From Microbulbifer mangrovi (GTDB taxonomy: Bacteria; Pseudomonadota; Gammaproteobacteria; Pseudomonadales; Cellvibrionaceae), in the NCBI RefSeq assembly GCF_002009015.1, contig NZ_LZDE01000343.1:26098-90097 (forward strand): DNA of 64,000 nucleotides. Direction: 5' to 3'. Below the pieces are notes generated by a model that was not told the DNA's origin, did no database searches, and saw only the letters and a list, made by a program, of their open reading frames with translations. Both the position numbers and the translations under genes were made by a program. Positions 55,004 through 63,898 of the stretch are shown one piece after another (position 1 is the stretch's first letter; every line of letters starts with the position of its first letter).

Positions 55004-57145
55004 ATGAATTCCAAAAACGACTTTGCCCCGCTTATCAAGCCCCTGGCCCAGGCTGTCGGCCTTGCCACAGCAGTTGTCAGCGTTGCCGTATCGGCGGAAA
55101 ACGCTATCGAAGAGGTGGTTGTCACCAGCCAGTTGCGCGAGGCCACGCAGCTCGACACCCCCACCAGTGTGAGTGTTCTGGATACCGCCGCCATCAAAAC
55201 CCGCGGCGCCACCAATCTCGAGCAGTTACTGAACCTGGCGCCCAACGTCAACTTCTCCAGCGGTGCATCCCGCGGACGCTTTGTACAGATTCGCGGTATC
55301 GGCGAGCGCAGCCAGTTTATCGACCCGGTAAATCCCTCCGTAGGCCTGATCGTCGACGGTATCGACTTTACCGGCCTGGGCCTCGCCGCCAGCACTTTGG
55401 ATATGCAACAGGTGGAGATCCTGCGCGGTCCACAGGGTACGGTATACGGCGCCAACGCCCTCGCGGGCCTGGTCAACATGACCAGTAATGCACCGAGTGA
55501 AAACCCGCTCGCCAGAGTGTCTGCTGAAGCGGCCGAATATGGCTCGCACACCCTTTCCGCGGTAGCCAGTGGCCCGCTGTCCGAGCGGCTGAGCTACCGC
55601 TTTGCCGTGCAGAATCAGCAGTCCGACGGCTATGTACACAACCGTTATCTGGACCGCAAAGATACCAACAACATCGATGAGACCTTGGGCCGCGGCAAGC
55701 TGCGCTATCAGGCCAGCGATGACCTGCAGCTGGACTTCACAGTGTTCTATCTGGATGCGGACAACGGTTACGACGCCTTCACCCTGGATAACTCCCGTAA
55801 CACCCTGTCAGACCAGCCGGGCTGGGACCGCCAGGAAACCCTCGCGGGCGCGCTAAGCACCCAGTGGGGCGGCAGCGACCTGTTTACCATCAAGTCCGTA
55901 CTCAGCGCCGCCAGCTCCGACACCGAATACGGCTACGACGAAGACTGGACCCACGTGGGTTTCCATCCCTGGGAATACAGCTCTACCGACAACTACCTGC
56001 GCGATCGCGACAACCTGAGCGCGGATGTGCGCCTGGTTTCCACCGATGAGAGCCTGCTGTTTGGCGGCAGCACCGGCTGGGTGGCCGGGGTTTACCTGCG
56101 TACCGAGGAAGAAGCCCTGCAACGCAACGCCAGCTTCGCCAGCCAGTTTGACACCGACAACGCGGCGCTTTACGGACAGCTGAATAGTGCAATTGGCGCG
56201 CGTTTTGAACTGATTACCGGCCTGCGACTTGAACAGCGCAGTGCGGATTACACCGACTCCCTCACCGTCACCAGTGACACCCGCGAAGACCTGTGGGGTG
56301 GCAATATCACACTGAGGTTCAGCGCCAGCGACACCACCATGGTTTACGCTACCATGTCCCGCGGATACAAAGCGGGCGGCGTCAACGGCCGTATTATCTC
56401 CGCCTCCGCCAGCAACCCGGATATTGGCAGCGATACTTTCCTGTTCGACACAGAAAGCATGCTGAACTACGAACTGGGGGTTAAAGGCGACTGGCTGGAG
56501 AGCCGTCTGCAAGCCCAGGTCGCCGCGTTCTATCAGGACCGCAGCGACGTTCAGGCCAAACAATCGATTTTCAATCCGGAGGATTTTTCCTTCGACGATT
56601 ACCTGGCGAACGCCGCCGGCGGCCACAGCACCGGTATCGAGGCTGAAGTCACCTTTCAGGCAAGCGATGCGTTACAACTCTTCGCCACCTTCGGCTGGCT
56701 GAATGCGGAATTCGAGGACTTCGTCAGTAGCACCCACGTAGATGCCCGCGATGACAACACTGGTGAAACCTCACTGGTCACCCTCGACGGTCGCGATCTG
56801 GCCCACGCACCCAACTACCAGTTCTTCACCGGTGCCGAATACGCCCTGACAGCGAACCTGATGTTCCGCGTGGAAGTGGAAGGCAAGGACGACTTTTATT
56901 TTTCCAACAGCCACAACGAAAAATCCACTGCCTACGAGCTGGTCAATGCGCGCCTTACCTACCGCGGCGATGACTGGGATATTGCCCTGTGGGGACGCAA
57001 TCTCACCGATGAGACAATCTACACCCGCGGCTTTTATTTCAGTAACCAGTTCGGTAACAACCCGGCCAACGGCTACGCGCCGGAGGCCTACTACCAGCTG
57101 GGAGAGCCGCGTGTAGCCGGTGTATCCGCGAGCTATACTTTCTGA
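55004..57145 (+). CDS. TonB-dependent receptor, probable thiamine (or precursor) transporter
   Basis: A 713-aa outer-membrane receptor directly under the TPP riboswitch. After the signal peptide (cut near SAENA) comes a TonB box EEVVVTSQLREATQLDTPTS, the plug (FVQIRGIGERSQFIDP, VEILRGPQGTVYGANALAGL) and a barrel ending GVSASYTF. Riboswitch control and the downstream PnuT, thiamine-binding and kinase genes point to thiamine, its phosphates or its pyrimidine moiety as cargo. TonB receptors regulated in this way are known from marine gammaproteobacteria and Bacteroidetes. Identity as a receptor is firm; the substrate is inferred. Confidence 0.9.
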   Translation: MNSKNDFAPLIKPLAQAVGLATAVVSVAVSAENAIEEVVVTSQLREATQLDTPTSVSVLDTAAIKTRGATNLEQLLNLAPNVNFSSGASRGRFVQIRGIGERSQFIDPVNPSVGLIVDGIDFTGLGLAASTLDMQQVEILRGPQGTVYGANALAGLVNMTSNAPSENPLARVSAEAAEYGSHTLSAVASGPLSERLSYRFAVQNQQSDGYVHNRYLDRKDTNNIDETLGRGKLRYQASDDLQLDFTVFYLDADNGYDAFTLDNSRNTLSDQPGWDRQETLAGALSTQWGGSDLFTIKSVLSAASSDTEYGYDEDWTHVGFHPWEYSSTDNYLRDRDNLSADVRLVSTDESLLFGGSTGWVAGVYLRTEEEALQRNASFASQFDTDNAALYGQLNSAIGARFELITGLRLEQRSADYTDSLTVTSDTREDLWGGNITLRFSASDTTMVYATMSRGYKAGGVNGRIISASASNPDIGSDTFLFDTESMLNYELGVKGDWLESRLQAQVAAFYQDRSDVQAKQSIFNPEDFSFDDYLANAAGGHSTGIEAEVTFQASDALQLFATFGWLNAEFEDFVSSTHVDARDDNTGETSLVTLDGRDLAHAPNYQFFTGAEYALTANLMFRVEVEGKDDFYFSNSHNEKSTAYELVNARLTYRGDDWDIALWGRNLTDETIYTRGFYFSNQFGNNPANGYAPEAYYQLGEPRVAGVSASYTF

Positions 57146-57174
57146 TTTGCCGAAAAGAACCGGAGCCGAACACC

Positions 57175-57459
57175 ATGGAATCCTCTGCTGAACCGTCCTT
57201 GAAACTGTCTGTGGAAATCAGCATGTACCCGCTGCAAAACGAGTACCTGCCCGCGATCAGGGACTTTATCGAACGCCTGCACAACCACCCGGAACTGCAG
57301 GTGATCAGCAACACCATGAGCACCCAGGTGTTCGGTGACTACGATCCGCTGATGGATATGCTGAAAACGGAAATCCGCACCTCTTATGAACAGTTTGGCC
57401 GTGCGATTTTCGTGTGCAAATTTATCGACGGCGACCTGAATCCCAATCTCGGCGTGTAA
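57175..57459 (+). CDS. thiamine-binding protein, YkoF/MTH1187 family
   Basis: A 94-aa single-domain protein of the ferredoxin-like YkoF/DUF77 family, members of which bind thiamine or its pyrimidine part (HMP). Visible pattern: LSVEISMYPLQNEYLPAIRD, FIERLHNHPEL, VISNTMSTQVFGDYDPLMDM and the final RAIFVCKFIDG strand. No signal peptide, so it would act in the cytoplasm, perhaps as a thiamine carrier or sensor. It lies 29 bases after the receptor and 15 before the transporter. Confidence 0.85.
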   Translation: MESSAEPSLKLSVEISMYPLQNEYLPAIRDFIERLHNHPELQVISNTMSTQVFGDYDPLMDMLKTEIRTSYEQFGRAIFVCKFIDGDLNPNLGV

Positions 57460-57474
57460 ACGGAAACCGCGATC

Positions 57475-58161
57475 ATGTTCAGTCCGGAAGTGCGCGAAGC
57501 CATCACCAGCTCCCTTGCCGCCATGTCCCTGTGGGAAGTCGCAGCGGTGATACTCGCGCTCGCCTATCTGCTACTGGCAATGCGGGAAAATATCCTGTGC
57601 TGGTACGCAGCTTTCGCCAGCACAACGATCTACCTGTTCCTGTTCTGGGACGTCAGCCTGCTGATGGAATCGGCACTGCAGGTCTTTTATCTGTTGATCG
57701 CGGTATACGGCTGGTGGCAGTGGCGCCACCGCAACGATGCCAGCAAGGAACGCCATATTCACCGCTGGCGGGCCCGCACCCACCTGCTCGCGTTCTGTTT
57801 TATCGGATTACTGACCCTGTTGTTCGGCTATGTGCTGGACAACTACACCAGCGCCGCCCTGCCCTATCTGGATTCCTTCACCACCTGGGGCGCAGTAGTG
57901 ACTACCTACATGGTCACGCGCAAGGTCATCGAGAACTGGCTCTACTGGATTGTGATCGACGGTGCTGCCATTTACCTGTACATCGACCGCGAGCTGTACC
58001 TTACCGCGGTGTTGTTTGCGCTTTATGTAATTCTGGTGATTATCGGGTTCTTCCAGTGGCTTTCTCTCTACCGCAAACAGCAGGGCATGCTGCACGAGGG
58101 TTCTCCTACCAACAGCGTGACATCTGCCGCCGAGTCCCACCGTGACGCTCCCACCGGCTGA
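57475..58161 (+). CDS. pnuT: PnuC-family vitamin transporter, probably PnuT (thiamine)
   Basis: A 228-aa inner-membrane protein of the PnuC family with about seven membrane segments. The family substrate-site motif is present as YGWWQWRHR near residue 80, with the second WGAVVTTYMVTRKVIENWLYW and VIDGAAIYLYIDRELYLTA. In PnuT the substrate is thiamine, trapped by phosphorylation inside. The TPP riboswitch and the overlapping kinase gene (20 bases) argue for PnuT over the nicotinamide riboside transporter PnuC. Confidence 0.9.
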   Translation: MFSPEVREAITSSLAAMSLWEVAAVILALAYLLLAMRENILCWYAAFASTTIYLFLFWDVSLLMESALQVFYLLIAVYGWWQWRHRNDASKERHIHRWRARTHLLAFCFIGLLTLLFGYVLDNYTSAALPYLDSFTTWGAVVTTYMVTRKVIENWLYWIVIDGAAIYLYIDRELYLTAVLFALYVILVIIGFFQWLSLYRKQQGMLHEGSPTNSVTSAAESHRDAPTG

Positions 58162-59026
58162 TCTCCTGCCGGCGGACTGGCCTCTGTGGAGCACTAGCCA
58201 ACCGACGCTGCTCAAGCCCCTCACCCAGGGGCTAACCAATCGCAGCTTCCTACTGGCAGCGGGCGAGGACAGGTTGGTACTGCGGCTCAATTCCCCGATC
58301 AGTAATGCTTTGGACCTGAACCGCCCCGCGGAAGCGGAAGCACTACATCTGGCGGACTCGGCAGGGCTCTGCGCGCCGCTGGTGTACTGTGATCCGGAAT
58401 ACCGCTATCTGGTTACCCGCTATGTTTCCGGCACTCCTCTGACGCTAGAGGGGAATCGCGGTATTCCGCAGTTGGCGCAGCTGCTGCAAAAGATTCACCA
58501 GCTACCGCCTATAGCCGCACATCTGGATATTGAGCAGAAGATCGCCAACTACTGGGCGTCGATCGACCCCGGCGACGTTTTTTTCGAGTCGTTGCACAGC
58601 CTACAGCGCAGGGTACAGCCCAGTATTGCCGCCACCCAAACCGCGCACTCCTCACCTGCCCTGTGCCATAACGACCTGCTGGCGGACAACCTGCTGGTAA
58701 GCGCGAGCGGGCAGCTATATGCGATCGACTGGGAATATGCAGCAAGCGGTGATCCTTTTTACGATCTCGCGGTCATTGCCGAGGGCTACGGCATGGATGC
58801 CGCACAGCAATCGCACCTGTTGCAGCAGTATCTGGCACAACCGGTCGATCACGAGGAGATGGCCCGACTGGACCAGTGGCGAGTGATTTACCGCTACCTG
58901 TCGATACTCTGGTACGCGGTACAGCTTTCCAATACCGACGCCGGCGTGGAGAAGCGGAATTTTACCGCCGTGCTGCGCAGTGAAATCGACGCGATCAGGA
59001 AGGCGTTGTCCCGGTCAGGGCACTGA
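58142..59026 (+). CDS. phosphotransferase, probable thiamine kinase
   Basis: A 294-aa aminoglycoside-phosphotransferase/choline-kinase fold protein. The start has LTQGLTNRSFLLAAGEDRLV (P-loop-like glycine loop), the catalytic loop is CHNDLLADNLLVSASGQL and the metal-binding Asp is in IDWEYAASGDPFYDLA. It overlaps the transporter gene by 20 bases, suggesting coupled synthesis and direct phosphorylation of imported thiamine. ThiK-like function is inferred from context; the family also phosphorylates choline and other amines. Its 3' end overlaps the convergent alcohol dehydrogenase gene by 32 bases. Confidence 0.85.
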   Translation: MTLPPADLLPADWPLWSTSQPTLLKPLTQGLTNRSFLLAAGEDRLVLRLNSPISNALDLNRPAEAEALHLADSAGLCAPLVYCDPEYRYLVTRYVSGTPLTLEGNRGIPQLAQLLQKIHQLPPIAAHLDIEQKIANYWASIDPGDVFFESLHSLQRRVQPSIAATQTAHSSPALCHNDLLADNLLVSASGQLYAIDWEYAASGDPFYDLAVIAEGYGMDAAQQSHLLQQYLAQPVDHEEMARLDQWRVIYRYLSILWYAVQLSNTDAGVEKRNFTAVLRSEIDAIRKALSRSGH

Positions 59027-60179
59027 GAAAAATGTCCCGGTAATCTTCAGCATCGAATGCTAGCGGGTTACTGGCAGCCGCCGCATCCGCAACCGCCATG
59101 CGTCCGATCCGCTCCGCCTGCTCCCCATCGATACCAATCTCCTGCAATGTGTTTGGAATTCCCAGGTCCAAGCGCAACTGATAGACCCACTCCAGCACAC
59201 CGCCAAATCCAGGATTGGGCAGATCCAGGTGGCGCGCCAGCCGCTCCATGGGCTCGCCGATCGCACGTTCATTGGCGCGCAGTACATAGGGCATCAAGAT
59301 CGCATTGAGCAGGCCGTGATGTGCGTCAAACAGCGCCCCCAGCGGATGCGCCAGTGCGTGCATTGCGCCCAGCCCGCGCTGGAAGGCAGTGGCCCCCATG
59401 CTGGAAGCCACCAGCATTTGCATACGTGCATCCAGGTCGTTGCCATCGGCCACTGCTCGGGGTAAATACACACTGATCAGGCGCATCGCCTCCAGTGCGA
59501 TGCCCTCCGCCATGGGATGAAAACTCGGCGCACAAAAAGCTTCCAGATTGTGGGACAGGGCGTCCATTCCGGTGGCCGCGGTGATATTGGCCGGCAGGCC
59601 GCAGGTGAGCTCCGGATCGAGAATCACCTGTGCGGGTAACATCCTGGGGTGGAAAATAATGCGTTTAATCTCGGCTTCCTCGTCGGTAATGACCGAGGAG
59701 CGCCCCACTTCAGAACCGGTGCCCGCAGTGGTAGGCACCGCGATCACTGGCGCCATGGCGTCTTCATTCACACGCAGATAGTTATCCTCCACATCCTCAA
59801 AATCCCACAGCGGACGACTCTGCCCCGCCATCAACGCAATCGCCTTAGCCGCATCCAGTGCGGAACCTCCGCCCACCGCAAGCACCCCATCGTGCTCACC
59901 AGTGCGGAATACCGTCAGCCCTTCAATCACGTTCTGGCCGGTAGGGTTGCCCTTAATGTTGGCGAACATGTCGACGCGCAACCCATTTTCCTCACAGTGG
60001 TTGAGGATATTGTTGATAAACGGTAGTGAAGCCAGCCCCGGGTCCGTTACCAGCAGGGGGGCGCGCATGCCGAATTCGAAGCACAGGGATGGCAGCTCCC
60101 GCACACGTCCCGCACCGGCGCGGATGGCCGTGGGGTAATTCCAGTTGGCAGAGAGATGTGGGGCACGAACTTCAGTCAT
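58995..60179 (-). CDS. iron-containing alcohol dehydrogenase
   Basis: A 394-aa group III alcohol dehydrogenase. ATG 60179 (MTEVRAPHLSANWNYPTAIR) is chosen from the fit to the family; the open frame further left is antisense-like. Nucleotide region: DGVLAVGGGSALDAAKAIAL. Metal ligands are in DALSHNLEAFCAPSFHPMAE and the tail HALAHPLGALFDAHHGLLNA, the standard His-rich site. It starts 29 bases after the aldehyde dehydrogenase stop. Probable role: oxidise an alcohol to the aldehyde used by the neighbour. Confidence 0.88.
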   Translation of the reverse strand: MTEVRAPHLSANWNYPTAIRAGAGRVRELPSLCFEFGMRAPLLVTDPGLASLPFINNILNHCEENGLRVDMFANIKGNPTGQNVIEGLTVFRTGEHDGVLAVGGGSALDAAKAIALMAGQSRPLWDFEDVEDNYLRVNEDAMAPVIAVPTTAGTGSEVGRSSVITDEEAEIKRIIFHPRMLPAQVILDPELTCGLPANITAATGMDALSHNLEAFCAPSFHPMAEGIALEAMRLISVYLPRAVADGNDLDARMQMLVASSMGATAFQRGLGAMHALAHPLGALFDAHHGLLNAILMPYVLRANERAIGEPMERLARHLDLPNPGFGGVLEWVYQLRLDLGIPNTLQEIGIDGEQAERIGRMAVADAAAASNPLAFDAEDYRDIFLSALTGTTPS

Positions 60180-60208
60180 TGCAAAATCCACGGTCGGGAA
60201 AACCCGGC

Positions 60209-61597
60209 TTACAGGGTTGTTTTCAGGTGAAAAGATTTCGGGCGCGTCACATGCTCGAAGCCAACACTCGACAGGGTGCAGCCGCGACCGGATTTTCTGA
60301 CCCCGGTCCAGGCCAGCTCCGGATCCAGGTAATCGCACCGGTTGAGAAATACCGTACCGGTATGCAAACGATCCCCAAGGGCAATGGCCGCTTCCGTATC
60401 CGCGGAATAAATCGCAGCGGTGAGGCCGTATTCACTGTCGTTCATTAACGCCAGGGCCTCGTTATCATCGGCGACCGACATCACGCCCAGCACCGGCCCG
60501 AAAGACTCTTCACTCATCACGCGCATCTCGTGATTCACACCGGTGAGTAACTGCGGTGCCATATAGGCACTGCCCCGTCGATCCAATGCAAAATCCCCGC
60601 CATCGATGTGAGCCGTGGCACCCTGCTGCACCGCTTCATCAATCTGGTCCCGCACAAAATCTGCGGCTTCTGCCCGCACCAGGGGGCCGAGGGTGGTATC
60701 CGGTTGGTCTGATCGACCGAGACGAAACTGTTGAATCAAGGGTATCGCGCGCTCGATAAATGCATCGAATAGCGAGTGATGAACGTAAGCGCGCTCGATA
60801 CCGCAACAGGATTGCCCGGAATTGAAAAATGCACCGTCCACCACCGACGATACTGCGTAATCGATGTCGGCATCGGAACGTATATAGGCCGGGTCTTTTC
60901 CACCGAGCTCCAATCCCAGAGAAATAAACCGCCCTGCCGCTGCGGCCTCTACCGCCGCGCCCCCGGCCACGGAACCGGTAAACGCGACATGCTGTACATC
61001 GCTGCCGATAATGATCTGCTCGGCATCGCGATGCCCGAGATGCAGATACTGGAACACCCCTTCCGGCAACCCGGCTTTGGCAAATGCCTCCACCATCCGT
61101 TCGGCACACAACGGAGTTTGCGCCGAGTGCTTTAGCAGCACGCTGTTACCAGCGAGCAATGCAGGCACCACCGCATTGACCGCAGTCAGGTAAGGATAAT
61201 TCCACGGTGCTATGACGAAAGATACTCCGAGGGGCACCCGCCGGATAAAACGCTGAAATCCAGATTTCTCCGGCAATCGGATATCCGCCAGGGCGGGCTC
61301 GGCCAGCGCGGCCATGGTCAGGGCGCGCTCGGCAAAGCCATCTATCTCGCCGCCCGCATACGCGATGGGGCGCCCCATCTGCCAGCAGATCTCCTCGGCC
61401 AGGGTGGCCTTTTTCTGTTGCAGCATCGACACTGCCCCGCGCACCAGCGCCACTTTCTGCTGCAGTGGCACTTCGGCCCAGCCAGGCTGCGCGCGCTGGG
61501 CGAGATTGAGCGCGTTCTGGATTTCATAGTCCGTGGCGAGAGGGCGCTCGATGTACAGACTGTTATCTATCGGGGAAATACAGCGAAGTTTTTCCAT
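60209..61597 (-). CDS. aldehyde dehydrogenase (NAD(P)+ family)
   Basis: A 462-aa aldehyde dehydrogenase. ATG 61597 gives MEKLRCISPIDNSLYIERPL; a GTG at 61630 extends the frame without a ribosome binding site. Catalytic features: APWNYPYLTAVNAVVPALLA, the general-base Glu in LELGGKDPAYIRSDAD and the nucleophile Cys in FNSGQSCCGIERAYVH. It is shorter at the N-terminus than the classical 490-aa class. Middle gene of the GS-like/ALDH/ADH operon. Confidence 0.9.
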   Translation of the reverse strand: MEKLRCISPIDNSLYIERPLATDYEIQNALNLAQRAQPGWAEVPLQQKVALVRGAVSMLQQKKATLAEEICWQMGRPIAYAGGEIDGFAERALTMAALAEPALADIRLPEKSGFQRFIRRVPLGVSFVIAPWNYPYLTAVNAVVPALLAGNSVLLKHSAQTPLCAERMVEAFAKAGLPEGVFQYLHLGHRDAEQIIIGSDVQHVAFTGSVAGGAAVEAAAAGRFISLGLELGGKDPAYIRSDADIDYAVSSVVDGAFFNSGQSCCGIERAYVHHSLFDAFIERAIPLIQQFRLGRSDQPDTTLGPLVRAEAADFVRDQIDEAVQQGATAHIDGGDFALDRRGSAYMAPQLLTGVNHEMRVMSEESFGPVLGVMSVADDNEALALMNDSEYGLTAAIYSADTEAAIALGDRLHTGTVFLNRCDYLDPELAWTGVRKSGRGCTLSSVGFEHVTRPKSFHLKTTL

Positions 61598-61650
61598 AGG
61601 GCTCGAGGGCTTCCTGCCGATACCGGACACTGTGCCGGCCAGATGAATTG

Positions 61651-63105
61651 CTAGATGATTTCAAAATAGCGCTGCAGTTCCCATTCGCCAATATGACGGC
61701 GGTACTCGCGCTCTTCCCACTCGCGGCTTGCAGCAAAGTGATCGACGAAGGCATCGCCAAACAGATCCCGGGCAGCCGCAGATTCTTTGAGCCTTTGCGC
61801 CGCGTCCCACAGGGTGCGCGGCAGCGCCAACTCTGCGGGATGATCCGCGGCATAGGCATTGCCGTCCACCGCATCTCCCGGTTGCCAGCCCTGTTCAATA
61901 CCGTAAATACCGGAGCCCAATGCAACCGCCAGCGCCAGATAGGGATTGGCATCGGCAGCGCCGAGGCGGTATTCCTGACGCTGCGACTTGTCACTTCCGG
62001 GAATCACCCTCAGCGCGGCGGTCCGGTTTTCTACCCCCCAGGTAGCGTCGGTCGGTGCCCAGAAGCCAGGAATCAGCCGGCGGTAACTGTTGATCGTGGG
62101 CGCCACCATACACAGTAATTCCGGCATCAGACGCTGCTGGCCGGCAAGAAACTGTCGCTGAACATCGCTCATCGAATGGGGGGCGTCCTTAGCGAAAAAG
62201 GCCGACTTGTTGTCGCTCTTGTTGCGCAGCGAAAGATGGATATGCCCACTCTGGCCGGGATAGTCATTGGACCATTTGGCCATAAAGGTCGCCATTAACC
62301 CACGTCGCTCCGCCAGCACCTTGATAAAGGTCTTGAACAGCGCCGCCTTGTCACCCGCCGCCTCCACACTGTCTACAGTGATCGCCGCCTCGAGCACTCC
62401 CGGACCGGTCTCGGTATGTAGCCCTTCTATGGGGAAATCCATCTGCTGTGCCAACTCGAGGATCTCGTGGTAGAGATCCGCGTGCACCGAGTTGCGGATC
62501 ATCGAGTAGCCGAACCAGCCCGGAGTGAAAGGCTTGAGGTCGCGATACCCCTTGGCGCGGGCGGAGTCCGGCGTTTCGTCGAACACAAAAAACTCGTACT
62601 CGAGCGCGCCATAGGGCGCAAACCCGGCCTTCTCGCAGCGCTGGATCACCCGCCGCAATAGGGCCCGCGGGCATACCACCTCGGCGGAATCGGAGAACTC
62701 CGCCAGAAACAGCAGCATCCCGTCCTCGAATGGGACCTCACGACAGGTGTAGGGCAGAATCCTGACCGGCGCATCCGGATAGCCGGTATGCCAGCCGGTG
62801 TAGCGGGTGTTATCGTAAAGCTGGTCCTGCACATCCCACCCCAGCACCACGTCACAGAAGGCAAACCCATGGTCCAGCGCGGAGAAGAATTTCTCGCGGC
62901 TCATGTACTTGCCGCGCATCACACCGTCGTTATCAAACAAGCCCACCTTTACGTGGGTGAGGCCGCGGGCCTCCACAATGCGCTTGGCATCCGCGATGCT
63001 GCGAACCTGGCGCGGACTGGGTACAGGGTCATCACTGACAGCGCTCGAGGAAGACAGGGAGTTCGTTGCCGCCGGGGATGATGGCAGCTCGGTGGATTCG
63101 TCCAT
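61651..63105 (-). CDS. glutamine synthetase family ligase (gamma-glutamyl-amine synthetase-like)
   Basis: A 484-aa glutamine-synthetase fold protein. ATG 63105 has GGAG six bases before it; the open frame to 63177 lacks that. A disordered Ser/Thr-rich N-terminal tail (about 35 residues) precedes VKVGLFDNDGVMRGKYMSRE. Active-site segments: YGALEYEFFVFDE, HTETGPGVLEAAI, SGHIHLSLRNK, INSYRRLIPGFWAPTDATWG and RLGAADANPYLALAVAL. It is the first gene of an operon with an aldehyde and an alcohol dehydrogenase, so it likely attaches glutamate to an amine or amino alcohol. It is distinct from the second such protein at 41643. Confidence 0.87.
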   Translation of the reverse strand: MDESTELPSSPAATNSLSSSSAVSDDPVPSPRQVRSIADAKRIVEARGLTHVKVGLFDNDGVMRGKYMSREKFFSALDHGFAFCDVVLGWDVQDQLYDNTRYTGWHTGYPDAPVRILPYTCREVPFEDGMLLFLAEFSDSAEVVCPRALLRRVIQRCEKAGFAPYGALEYEFFVFDETPDSARAKGYRDLKPFTPGWFGYSMIRNSVHADLYHEILELAQQMDFPIEGLHTETGPGVLEAAITVDSVEAAGDKAALFKTFIKVLAERRGLMATFMAKWSNDYPGQSGHIHLSLRNKSDNKSAFFAKDAPHSMSDVQRQFLAGQQRLMPELLCMVAPTINSYRRLIPGFWAPTDATWGVENRTAALRVIPGSDKSQRQEYRLGAADANPYLALAVALGSGIYGIEQGWQPGDAVDGNAYAADHPAELALPRTLWDAAQRLKESAAARDLFGDAFVDHFAASREWEEREYRRHIGEWELQRYFEII

Positions 63106-63265
63106 GCTGGGCTCCGTTATTGTGACCGAGCCGTCGCCTCCGGCGACGGACGGATTCCTGCACTCAGCATAGTTCACGGGCGCGGGCTCTGCCGGTACAG
63201 ATCACCAAATCCGAACAAAATTTGAGCAGTCACGCTGACGGCTATGTTAGCGGACGCTCAGGGTA

Positions 63266-63271
63266 TATAAT
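63266..63271 (+). promoter_or_regulatory. candidate -10 element of the ppa promoter
   Basis: A perfect TATAAT within GGGTATATAATCC lies 46 bases upstream of the ppa ATG. The -35 position 17 bases earlier reads TATGTT, a weak match. Confidence 0.5.
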
Positions 63272-63317
63272 CCGGCCTCCAAATTTTTGACCCACACAAC
63301 TTCATTCAGGACCAGCA

Positions 63318-63854
63318 ATGAGCTTCGACAAGGTTTCCCCTGGCAAAGAACTGCCCAACGATATCAACGTAATCATCGAGATCCCGGCCAACCACGATCC
63401 GATCAAATACGAAGTCGACAAGGACGCAGACGCGGTATTCGTAGACCGTTTCGTAGCTACCCCGATGTTCTACCCGGCCAACTACGGTTACGTACCCCAG
63501 ACCCTGTCTGAAGACGGCGACCCCCTGGACGTGCTGGTTGTTGCCCCGTACCCGGTAATGGTTGGCTCCGTAATCCGCTCCCGTGTGATCGGCGTACTGA
63601 ACATGACCGACGAATCCGGTGTAGACGCCAAGCTGCTGGCGGTACCGCACACCAAGCTGACCAAGCTGTACGATCACGTCAACGAAATCGGCGACCTGCC
63701 GGAGCTGCTGATCAAGCAGATCGAGCACTACTTCGAAAACTACAAAGCGCTGGAAGCGGGCAAGTGGGTGAAAGTAGACGGCTGGGCCGACGCTGACGCT
63801 GCACGCAAAGAAGTTATGGCTTCCCGCGAGCGCTACCTGAAAGAAGAAGGCTAA
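63318..63854 (+). CDS. ppa: inorganic pyrophosphatase (family I)
   Basis: Ppa hydrolyses the pyrophosphate released by polymer synthesis. The 178-aa protein has the family signature [10 protein letters not shown] with the catalytic aspartates, [18 protein letters not shown] and the Lys-rich [20 protein letters not shown]. Codon use is strongly biased to CTG, GTA, AAC and GAC, as in highly expressed genes. It is a single gene with its own promoter and terminator. Confidence 0.97.
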   Translation: MSFDKVSPGKELPNDINVIIEIPANHDPIKYEVDKDADAVFVDRFVATPMFYPANYGYVPQTLSEDGDPLDVLVVAPYPVMVGSVIRSRVIGVLNMTDESGVDAKLLAVPHTKLTKLYDHVNEIGDLPELLIKQIEHYFENYKALEAGKWVKVDGWADADAARKEVMASRERYLKEEG

Positions 63855-63871
63855 TCGCCCGACTCTTTTCA

Positions 63872-63898
63872 AAAAGCCGGCTTTAAGCCGGCTTTTTT
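63872..63898 (+). terminator. intrinsic terminator of ppa
   Basis: AAAAAGCCGGCTT (63872-63884) and AAGCCGGCTTTTT (63886-63898) are complementary arms around one T, the innermost pairs opening as a loop, followed by one more T. The last 100 bases of the window after it show no gene that I can support. Confidence 0.85.
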
